From: Pseudoalteromonas spongiae UST010723-006
Lineage (GTDB): Bacteria; Pseudomonadota; Gammaproteobacteria; Enterobacterales; Alteromonadaceae
Reading direction: 5' to 3'
DNA: 64,000 bases
NCBI RefSeq assembly: GCF_000238255.3
Contig: NZ_CP011040.1
Span: 310,001-374,000 of the forward strand
Under the pieces are notes generated by a model. The model made no database searches, had not been told where the DNA came from, and worked only from the letters and a program-made list of their open reading frames with translations. Below, in pieces: positions 39,258-47,046 of the stretch; positions within the stretch are counted from its first letter, which is position 1, and every line of letters begins with the position of its first letter. Position numbers and translations under genes: made by a program.

Positions 39258-39279
39258 CTTCCATTTAGTGGATAATGCC
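39250..39279 (+). promoter_or_regulatory. Stem-loop spanning the stop codon of the giant gene
   Basis: GGCATTA (39250-39256) pairs with TAATGCC (39273-39279). An inner TCCA/TGGA stem closes a TTTAG loop, with a 3-nt bulge (39257-39259) on the 5' side. An outer CTCGGGC/GCCCGAG pair, starting inside the coding sequence near 39232, could extend the fold. No U-tract follows, so it is unlikely to be a simple terminator. It could be an mRNA processing or stability element that sets the level of the downstream genes relative to the giant. Confidence 0.4.
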
Positions 39280-39322
39280 CGAGTTATTATATAGTTACAC
39301 GAATGTAGTTTAGGTTTTAGGG

Positions 39323-40147
39323 ATGAAAATTAGAAAACATAATAAATTTTTAACACTATTTTTGGTGAATGCTGCGTTGATTGGAGGTTGTTCCGACAAA
39401 CCTAAGTCGGTTGCAACCGTTGGTGATCAGGGGGTAACGCAACAAGAGCTTAATGCGTATTATGAGCTCAAACGTATTGACAAAGATAATTCAGAACTCG
39501 TTACTAAAGCTAAAAAGCATTACCTAGAATCCCTAGCGGTATCGCAGGCTATTGAGTCTCTACCTGAGTTCGACACGTCAAAATTAGCGGTAGAGCTAAA
39601 TGAGATAAAAAAAGATTTATTACTTAGTCGATATCTTAATCAGTTTCTAGAAACGGCTGTAACCGATGTTGAAATGCGCAATTATTACGCGCAAAATAGT
39701 GATAAGTATCAGTCAAAACAGGCTAAAGTATCGCATATTTTAATACGTGTGGCACAAACAGATGACCAAGCAACACGTCAAGCCAAATACTCTAAGGCGC
39801 AAGAGGCATATTCTAAAGTAATTACAGGTCAAGCATTTGCCGATGTTGCTCTAGCCATGTCGGAAGACAAAGTATCTGCAAAAAACGGTGGACAGTTAGG
39901 TTGGATCAAAGAAGGAGCTGTAGCGCCAACGTTTTCGGATGCAGTATTCAATCAACTTAAAGAACAGCAGATTTCTCAACCGATCTTAACTTCATTTGGT
40001 TATCACATCATAAAGCTTGAGCACACACCAAAAACGGTGAGTCAGCCATACGAGCATGTAAAAGGAAACATCAAGCGTACGCTAAGAAAGGCAGCGAAAG
40101 ATACCGAGTTAGCGCGTTTAAAGTCAACAGTATCAGTTACGTTGTAA
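39323..40147 (+). CDS. Lipoprotein peptidyl-prolyl isomerase, parvulin (PpiC/SurA) type
   Basis: 274 residues. A lipoprotein signal peptide ends in the lipobox I-G-G-C with lipidated Cys23. A SurA-like helical N-terminal region (about 30-125) precedes a complete parvulin domain (about 130-235) containing V-S-H-I-L-I (H138), the G-G-x-L-G-W loop and G-Y-H-I-I-K-L (H228). The family catalyses cis-trans isomerisation of prolyl bonds and chaperones exported proteins; this one should be membrane-tethered in the periplasm. It starts 65 bp after the giant gene and 12 bp before a second SurA-like lipoprotein. A role as a dedicated folding factor for the giant or the downstream large proteins is inferred from context. 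Membrane-bound PpiC family members also occur in exopolysaccharide loci (EpsD type), but no polysaccharide genes are present here. Confidence 0.9.
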   Translation: MKIRKHNKFLTLFLVNAALIGGCSDKPKSVATVGDQGVTQQELNAYYELKRIDKDNSELVTKAKKHYLESLAVSQAIESLPEFDTSKLAVELNEIKKDLLLSRYLNQFLETAVTDVEMRNYYAQNSDKYQSKQAKVSHILIRVAQTDDQATRQAKYSKAQEAYSKVITGQAFADVALAMSEDKVSAKNGGQLGWIKEGAVAPTFSDAVFNQLKEQQISQPILTSFGYHIIKLEHTPKTVSQPYEHVKGNIKRTLRKAAKDTELARLKSTVSVTL

Positions 40148-40159
40148 TAAGGGACTACA

Positions 40160-40990
40160 ATGCGCAAATGTTTAGTATTACTAGCATTGTTGCTAGTTGG
40201 CTGTGGTGAACAAGACGTTAAACAAGAGTCAGATTCGGGTGTACGTGACGTAATCGCGAATGTTAACGACGTGCCAATTACAGCGCAAGAATTAGAACAT
40301 GTGATGCTCAAAACGTTTGGTGAATATGCAGCCATGCAACTTGGCGATGAAGGCCGGAAAAAGTTGCTCGAAAGCATGATAATCAAAAAATTAATGGCTG
40401 AGCAACAACTTGCACAACTCAGTGAGTATGAACTAACAGAATTTAAACTCGCACAACAAGCATATCGCGATGAATATTTAAGCAAACGGTATATCCAACA
40501 GAACATAACTGCAACCCCAGTATCAGAAGAGCAAGTTCAAGCGTACTACAACGCTAATTTAAGTGAATTTGGGCAAAAAGTGCAGCGTAGATTTGAAATG
40601 ATAACTTTACCAAATTCAAAGGCTGCCCAAAATGCACTAGACAGTTTTATAAAAGACATAGATTGGCGAGCGCACGCGCAGGATCAAAAAGATAAGGGCA
40701 CCGCACTGATTTTGTCTCTGGGTACGCAAGGTGATAAAGGATTAAGCCCTTTTTATCGCAACATTATTGCAAACGTAGCGCTTGGGGAAGTTTCAAAAAC
40801 GTACCGTTTAGATAATAAGTTAATTCGCTTTAAGGTGATAGCTGAACATAAAAGTGATGCAAAACCGTTGAGTGAAGTTAAAGAGCAAATAAGAAAGACA
40901 CTATCACCAATTCAAATCAAACGTGCAATAAAAGAGGAAGCGGCTCGTTTAAAACAACAGGCCAAAATAACCCGTTATGCTATGGATTAG
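40160..40990 (+). CDS. SurA-like chaperone lipoprotein with a degenerate parvulin domain
   Basis: 276 residues. The short signal peptide ends in lipobox L-V-G-C with Cys15. Residues about 28-125 match a SurA_N-type chaperone helical region (V-N-D-V-P-I-T near the start). The following 135-245 region has parvulin length and strand order (an F-E-M-I-T-L strand, a late F-K-V-I strand) but lacks the H-I-L and G-Y-H motifs kept in the preceding paralogue, so isomerase activity is doubtful and a pure chaperone role is likelier. AGGG lies 8-9 bp before ATG 40160. The end overlaps the next gene by 14 bp, indicating translational coupling. It probably works with the upstream PpiC lipoprotein as a pair. 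Confidence 0.8.
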   Translation: MRKCLVLLALLLVGCGEQDVKQESDSGVRDVIANVNDVPITAQELEHVMLKTFGEYAAMQLGDEGRKKLLESMIIKKLMAEQQLAQLSEYELTEFKLAQQAYRDEYLSKRYIQQNITATPVSEEQVQAYYNANLSEFGQKVQRRFEMITLPNSKAAQNALDSFIKDIDWRAHAQDQKDKGTALILSLGTQGDKGLSPFYRNIIANVALGEVSKTYRLDNKLIRFKVIAEHKSDAKPLSEVKEQIRKTLSPIQIKRAIKEEAARLKQQAKITRYAMD

Positions 40991-43900
40991 CGAAAACTTA
41001 AGCAGTTTAAAAAATTACTTATCGATATTATTGCTGGCAGGTCTATTATCTGCATGTTCAAATCCAGATGATGTAAAAAAACCGCCCAAGCCAGAAATAG
41101 ATTATCATTCGAGTACGCCGTTAGATGGCCCAATTGCGGCTGTTGAATATGCATTGTTCGCACCCGGCAGTGAAATTCAAGATATTACTAAAGCGCAAGC
41201 TATACAAACAGGTAATATGCCTGCAATATCAGCAATGTTATTGGATCCTGAGTTTGTGGGCGCCGCACAATTTAGGGGCTTCTTTTTCGCTGAAAATGAC
41301 GAACTTTACCAATTTGAAGTGTTTACAAATGGTAACGCAGAGTTACAGATAAACGGTTCTGCCTATATTGAAGGTGAGTTGCTTGCACTCGGCAAAGGGT
41401 ACCACCATATACAGTTGTCATTCGAAAGTGATGAACTGCAAACACAGCCGCGAATTTTAATGTCGTCTGAAAAGACCCAAGAAATTGATTTAGCACAGCA
41501 GCATTTATACCTAGCAACGAGTTCATTAACAAAGGTTGACGCTGTAAACACGACAATTCCTGCGCGACATACCTCTGGCTTTGAATATACATATTTTGAA
41601 GGTGAAACGTTAGATTTTAATTCATTAAAACAGATAGCTCCGATAGTTCATGGGAATCGAGATGACATAAGCTTACTTGTTCGTCATAGTGATCAGAGTT
41701 ATGCAGTGACTTATCGAGGCTTTTTAACACTGGAAGAAGCAGCAAGCTACAGTGTAAGAGTGTTATCGAGTGGTCCTATTAAAGTAAGCCTCAATCAAAA
41801 TTTTCAAGTGGCAAGTGAGTTTGGTTTAATTGAGCAGTTTGTAACCTTAGAAGCTGGCGTTCATGAGTTCGAATTTACTCAACTACAACACACCAAACAA
41901 GCAAATCCGATGCTTGATATTGCACTTTATACGCCAGGGAGCACAGCGCGTTATTTATCATTAGATAATTGGTCATTTGTCGCTGAAAAAATAGAAAAAA
42001 ATGAAATTCCACCAATCACTCCCGCAGGTGAATATGTTGAAGGCACTAACTTTAGGGTCTTTACTACCCAGCAGCCAAATAATATGGCGCACGCCCAAAG
42101 TTTGCTACCTAATCTAGTTGGCGTATCGATAGACAACTTACCTAACAACGAATGGCCTAAGCCTTATTCAGTTTTATTTGATACCGAGTTAGAGGTAGAG
42201 CAAGACGGTTACGTAACACTTTACTATACAGCTGAAAGCCAACTTGAAATTGAGTTTGCTGGGCAAGTTTTAAGTGCTCAAAATGTACAAGAATTAGCAA
42301 CTAATAGGTCCACTGTTGTAGATAAACACGTGGGGAGAGTAGGGAAATATCACTATCGTACATTCTATCTCAAAAAAGGGCGCCATCGTTTAGTTTATTA
42401 CTATGTGGTAACAGGCAATAGTGTGCGACCTGTAATTAAAATAGCGTTACCAAATAAAATTGCACGCTTAATTGAATTCCTTAAGTTATTAGCCGAAAAA
42501 CTGTCTCGTAAAGCAGACTTAGACGGTGATGGCGTGCCTGATGATGAGGATGCTTTTCCAGAAGACCCGAATGAAAGCAAAGACAGTGACGGCGATGGTA
42601 TTGGCGATAACAGCGATACAGACCGTGACGGTGATGGCATAGAAAATGAAAAAGATGTGTTTCCTGATGACCCAAATGAATGGTCAGATTTAGATAATGA
42701 TGGCATTGGTGATAACAGTGATGAAGATCGCGATGGTGATGGTGTTAATAACCAAGATGATGCATTTCCAAACGATCCTAGCGAAACAACAGATACTGAT
42801 AATGATGGTATTGGCGATAATACTGACCCAGACATTGATAATGATGGAATTGTTAACGGGCTAGATGCATTTCCGTATGATGCAACCGAATGGTCGGATT
42901 TAGATAATGATGGCATTGGCGATAACTCAGACCCAGACAAAGATGGTGACGGTGTTGTTAATGAGCAAGATCTATTTCCAAGTGATCCAACTGAATGGTC
43001 TGATCTGGATGGTGATGGCATTGGTGATAATAGTGACCCAGACAGAGATGGTGACGGTGTTTTAAATCAATATGATGCGTACCCAGATGATCCAACGCGC
43101 TGGAGTGACAATCCTGAATTAGATGACCGTGATGGTGACGGGTATCCCAATGAGCAAGATGCATTCCCTGATGACCCTAATGAGTGGTCTGATTTGGATG
43201 GTGACGGTATCGGTGACAATAGTGACCCAGATCGCGACGGTGACGGTTACTCTAATGAGCAAGATGCATTTCCTAATAATCCGAATGAATGGGCAGATTT
43301 AGATGGAGATGGTTTAGGTGACAATAGTGACCCTGACCGCGATGGCGACTCTTACAACAATGAACAAGATGCGTTTCCAGATGATCCCGATGAATGGGCT
43401 GACATGGATGGTGATGGTATTGGTGATAATAGTGACCCTGACCGTGATGGAGATGGCTATGCGAATGAAAATGATGCTTTCCCAAATAATCCTAATGAGT
43501 GGTCTGATTTAGACGGAGATGGCATTGGAGATAATAGTGACCCGGACCGAGATGGTGATGGCTATAATAATGACATTGATAGTTTTCCAGATGATCCTAC
43601 ACGTTGGTTAGATCCGGTTGACGTAGTTTTGTTTGCTGAAAGTGAAAAGTCCGCAGTAAATCTTAATTGGCAAATTTCGGATTCACCGCACATCTCGCAA
43701 ATTATTTTAAGTCGATCTGATTATCAAGGGACGTTCTCTCAGCTTGCAACTTTTGATGCAACGGTAAGAAGTTATATCGATTCTACAGCGATGGGAAACC
43801 GAGCCTATCACTATAATATTACGGTGAGAGCAATTGATTCTCTTTTAGGTCAAAGTAGGTCAGTGTCTGTGTTTAACATAGGCAATTATGAACAGGTTCA

Positions 43901-46900
43901 AGCGTTAAAAGTTGAAAGTAATAAGGAAGGTCTTTCATTAACTTGGCAAGCAAATGACAGTAAAAACTACCAAATAGAAAAACGTTTAGCTGACGGCGCT
44001 TGGTTAAAATTAGCAGAAACAAATAATAGTTCTTATGACGATTTTGATGTTATTTCAGGAATGACGTACGAATACAGAGTAAGGGCTTATAACTATATCA
44101 AAAACCCAATCACTCAAAAAAATGTAATCGTTTTAGGCCCGTGGTCTGACAGTGCGAGTGCATTGGTACGCAGTGTTCCTGAATTAGTGTTGTACGAATA
44201 CGCAAAGCATGAAGGTAATCAGTTCGACTTTTTCGCGACGAAATCAGCCGAAAAATTAGTCATTAATGGGCGGTTACTAAACGTTTCTTACCCATCAAAG
44301 TTGACTATCAAAACATTGAGTTCAGAACAAGAGTATACAGTTCAAAATGATAAACGATTTAAGTTGCCGCTTGATTTAGCACTTGGTCATGAATGGACGC
44401 TCAGCGCAGTTGATGTAACTGGTTGGCAAGAAAATTTTGTCATCAAAGTAATTACTCAAGCTGACTCGCCAAACATTGTGCTCGACCCAATAGAATCAGA
44501 GACAGAGCAAGATAGCATAACATTGTCTGGTAAAGTTGAGTCGCAAACCAATTTAAAAGAGTTATTGGTGAAGTCAAATGTATTCGAGGACAGCACATTC
44601 CATTTGATGTTTAATGAACTGCGTCAATTTACGGGACAGATCCCTCTAAAACAGGGTGATAACGAACTGACGATTGTGGCTGAAGATGCATTGGGTCAAA
44701 AAGTTAGCAAAATAGTTAATATAAAACGAGTGTCCCAAATACAGCCGACAATAGCACTAGTATCTCATAAAGATGGGGATACGGTCACCCAAGCAAATGT
44801 TCAGCTTGAGTTTGCTGTGACAAGTGAAGTTACGCTAACCGAACTAGTGGCAACAATGAATGATCAATTTGTCGGAACCATTAGTCCATTTGAAAATAAT
44901 CGATGGCGTTTGACCTTTGAACCAATAATGCTTGATATGGGTGATAACTTATTCAATGTAAAGGTCGAATCAGCACAAGGATATGGTGAGTTACGTTTTA
45001 TAATCAAACGAATAGATGAGGATCAAGGCATCGCGCCAATAATTGAAATTTCTAGCCCAACTAATGGCAGTTGGATTAATCGTGATAAATTTTTAATCAC
45101 CGGTGTAATTGTATCTAATGTATTGCCAGAACTAACAATTAATAATATTGACGTTGGCGTAACACCTTCAGGTATAGAGCGTTATCAATTTGAATACCTG
45201 GCTCAAAAGTCTGAAAATACATGGACGCTGGAAGCTAGCAATAAGTTTGGTAATGTAATTCAAGCCCTTAATTATCAATTTGATAATAGCGCACCAATAA
45301 TAATACTGGAGCAGCCTTGGCCAAAAAACTCGTCTACTGTGTTGGTACAAAACCCAGTTACGATTAGCGGTACGGTGAGCGATGCGCAATCAATAACATT
45401 AAGCGTTAATGAGTTACCTATACAGTTACGACCTGGTAATAGTGAAAACGAATATCGTTTTACCTCGCAGTTAGATTTGGCGAAAGGCGTTGATACACCA
45501 GTTACAATCAAAGCGGTCGATTTTGCCGGTAACACAAGTGAATATGCGTTTAATTTAACCAATCAGTCACAAACTGCGGTAAATATCATTGCACCACGAA
45601 AACAGCAAATCTTCTTAATTGACGATGCTAATTTATCACTGCAAATTGTTGCTGCAGTGGAAAATAGTACTGAACAAATGCATGCTGAAATTCAAGTTAA
45701 TAATGCCTCGCCAATCGCGGTTGATGTGATTGCAGGATACATAAACGTAACAACTGAAGTAGACTCCAGTACCACAGAACAAACGTTAACAGTTAATGTC
45801 TATGATGGGAGCAATAGCTTAGTTGGTACGTCTACGCAACTTTTCACTGTTAGTAGTAAACAGGCGATACCTTTAAGCATTATCAAGACAACTCCTAAAA
45901 ATGAGGATGAAGGACATGCCGCAAACGGTTTTATAGCATTTTACTTTAACAAAGCGGTTGAACAATCGGATATTCAAGTAAATGTGTATGAAACATTACA
46001 CGGCGACACTTATCTGCCTAAACCTCCCCAAGATTCACCGTTTACTATGGGAGGGTATGAAGTAAAACGTGTAGATCGCGATAACGAACCTGTACCCGGT
46101 GCAATTGCAAGTTTACCTGGTGATCATACGTATGCCTTTTATCCTAGCCGTGAATTTGGCTATGGCGCAACAATCCGTGCCGAAATATTGGTAAATAGTG
46201 AAGAAAAAGCGCGATTTACTTTTAAAACTGAAAAGATGCCAACCTTAATAGATGGTAATTTAAAGGATCATTTATTTGTCAGTATTCCAAAGATGTGGGT
46301 ATCTATCAAAGAGCTTGGTATCAGTACTCAAAGTGACGACAATGGTAACTTTACATTTGGTTATGGAGATCAAAAACTCCCAGAAACATCAGCGAATTAT
46401 TTAACGCTCGTATTTAACGAGTTTTCGCCTGCATCTGATTTTGGCAACTATATAAAAACACTGGATTATGTACCAAATACGCGACATTCCCTTGGTGTAG
46501 TTCAGGTGCCATTTTTAGGTAAAAACATTGCATTTGGTAAAGTGGCATCAGGTCTTCCCAATACAAACCTTGCTAATGGCGATTTAACCTTTGATTTGTC
46601 ACAAGCGAATATAAATTTTAAAGGAAAATCCACTGTACCAATGCAGTTTAGTATTCAGAACTTTACTGCATCAGGAATGCAATTAAATAATGACGTACCA
46701 ATATTCTATTTAATGGCAGGTCAACCACAAGGTGTAGAAGTTACAGGCGCAATGAGTCTAACTATGACTGCAGCGAGTTTGTATGGAAATACAAGTTATT
46801 TGCCTGACGATGGTGAGTTTGTCCCTTTATATGGCCGAAAGCTCAACTCCAATAAAATGGAATTAGTTGGAGTTGGCCAATTACAAAACAGGCAAGTCAT

Positions 46901-47045
46901 ATCTCGTGGACCAGTGCTACTTTCAACATTAGATTACATTGGCTTTGGTCGCTTACACCCTAATTTACAGGAGCATTTGAAAAATTATGCTGACGGTGAA
47001 ATTGGGTTAGTTCAGCTTTCTGCATTAATAAATAAACGGAATTAA
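40977..47045 (+). CDS. Large surface lipoprotein with PA14-like, TSP3, FN3 and Ig-like domains (2,022 aa)
   Basis: The signal peptide ends in lipobox L-S-A-C with Cys27. Ser at +2 predicts outer-membrane sorting. Order: three PA14/GLEYA-like beta-sandwiches (about 42-181, 199-338, 349-498); a TSP3 calcium-binding array (514-880); two FN3 domains (about 882-1065); Ig-like domains (about 1066-1640); and a C-terminal Big_5/carboxypeptidase-regulatory-like region (1640-2022) without known motifs. PA14 domains often bind glycans, and TSP3 arrays form rigid calcium-dependent stalks, so a surface anchor or adhesin is likely. The start at 40977 overlaps the previous gene by 14 bp. The stop is one base before the start of toxin 1, so the lipoprotein and the first toxin are probably translated together. 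Receptor or scaffold for the giant or the toxins is inference. Confidence 0.8.
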   Translation: MLWISENLSSLKNYLSILLLAGLLSACSNPDDVKKPPKPEIDYHSSTPLDGPIAAVEYALFAPGSEIQDITKAQAIQTGNMPAISAMLLDPEFVGAAQFRGFFFAENDELYQFEVFTNGNAELQINGSAYIEGELLALGKGYHHIQLSFESDELQTQPRILMSSEKTQEIDLAQQHLYLATSSLTKVDAVNTTIPARHTSGFEYTYFEGETLDFNSLKQIAPIVHGNRDDISLLVRHSDQSYAVTYRGFLTLEEAASYSVRVLSSGPIKVSLNQNFQVASEFGLIEQFVTLEAGVHEFEFTQLQHTKQANPMLDIALYTPGSTARYLSLDNWSFVAEKIEKNEIPPITPAGEYVEGTNFRVFTTQQPNNMAHAQSLLPNLVGVSIDNLPNNEWPKPYSVLFDTELEVEQDGYVTLYYTAESQLEIEFAGQVLSAQNVQELATNRSTVVDKHVGRVGKYHYRTFYLKKGRHRLVYYYVVTGNSVRPVIKIALPNKIARLIEFLKLLAEKLSRKADLDGDGVPDDEDAFPEDPNESKDSDGDGIGDNSDTDRDGDGIENEKDVFPDDPNEWSDLDNDGIGDNSDEDRDGDGVNNQDDAFPNDPSETTDTDNDGIGDNTDPDIDNDGIVNGLDAFPYDATEWSDLDNDGIGDNSDPDKDGDGVVNEQDLFPSDPTEWSDLDGDGIGDNSDPDRDGDGVLNQYDAYPDDPTRWSDNPELDDRDGDGYPNEQDAFPDDPNEWSDLDGDGIGDNSDPDRDGDGYSNEQDAFPNNPNEWADLDGDGLGDNSDPDRDGDSYNNEQDAFPDDPDEWADMDGDGIGDNSDPDRDGDGYANENDAFPNNPNEWSDLDGDGIGDNSDPDRDGDGYNNDIDSFPDDPTRWLDPVDVVLFAESEKSAVNLNWQISDSPHISQIILSRSDYQGTFSQLATFDATVRSYIDSTAMGNRAYHYNITVRAIDSLLGQSRSVSVFNIGNYEQVQALKVESNKEGLSLTWQANDSKNYQIEKRLADGAWLKLAETNNSSYDDFDVISGMTYEYRVRAYNYIKNPITQKNVIVLGPWSDSASALVRSVPELVLYEYAKHEGNQFDFFATKSAEKLVINGRLLNVSYPSKLTIKTLSSEQEYTVQNDKRFKLPLDLALGHEWTLSAVDVTGWQENFVIKVITQADSPNIVLDPIESETEQDSITLSGKVESQTNLKELLVKSNVFEDSTFHLMFNELRQFTGQIPLKQGDNELTIVAEDALGQKVSKIVNIKRVSQIQPTIALVSHKDGDTVTQANVQLEFAVTSEVTLTELVATMNDQFVGTISPFENNRWRLTFEPIMLDMGDNLFNVKVESAQGYGELRFIIKRIDEDQGIAPIIEISSPTNGSWINRDKFLITGVIVSNVLPELTINNIDVGVTPSGIERYQFEYLAQKSENTWTLEASNKFGNVIQALNYQFDNSAPIIILEQPWPKNSSTVLVQNPVTISGTVSDAQSITLSVNELPIQLRPGNSENEYRFTSQLDLAKGVDTPVTIKAVDFAGNTSEYAFNLTNQSQTAVNIIAPRKQQIFLIDDANLSLQIVAAVENSTEQMHAEIQVNNASPIAVDVIAGYINVTTEVDSSTTEQTLTVNVYDGSNSLVGTSTQLFTVSSKQAIPLSIIKTTPKNEDEGHAANGFIAFYFNKAVEQSDIQVNVYETLHGDTYLPKPPQDSPFTMGGYEVKRVDRDNEPVPGAIASLPGDHTYAFYPSREFGYGATIRAEILVNSEEKARFTFKTEKMPTLIDGNLKDHLFVSIPKMWVSIKELGISTQSDDNGNFTFGYGDQKLPETSANYLTLVFNEFSPASDFGNYIKTLDYVPNTRHSLGVVQVPFLGKNIAFGKVASGLPNTNLANGDLTFDLSQANINFKGKSTVPMQFSIQNFTASGMQLNNDVPIFYLMAGQPQGVEVTGAMSLTMTAASLYGNTSYLPDDGEFVPLYGRKLNSNKMELVGVGQLQNRQVISRGPVLLSTLDYIGFGRLHPNLQEHLKNYADGEIGLVQLSALINKRN
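42516..43615 (+). repeat. About ten tandem 105-bp TSP3 repeats
   Basis: Residues 514-880 of the lipoprotein consist of a unit of about 35 residues: D-x-D-G-D-G-I-G-D-N-S-D, P-D-R-D-G-D-G, then N-E-Q-D-A-F-P-x-D-P and N-E-W. The unit recurs about ten times with near-identical protein but many synonymous DNA changes. Each unit offers two Asp-rich Ca2+ loops. The high regularity creates long open frames on the other strand that are not genes. Confidence 0.9.
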
Positions 47046-47046
47046 A

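Noticed and set aside
1485..39257. Assembly artefact joining several genes into one frame
   Set aside because: Domain repeats run continuously without stops, frame changes or internal signal peptides, and the DNA copies are diverged, so collapse or false fusion is unlikely.
40042..40506. 154-residue - strand frame across the two chaperone genes
   Set aside because: Antisense to two supported lipoprotein genes; Cys/Ser-rich composition typical of a shadow frame.
42401..43164. Long Ser/Pro-rich and His-rich frames on the - strand
   Set aside because: They are mirror images of the 105-bp TSP3 repeats, whose codon pattern removes stops on the other strand.
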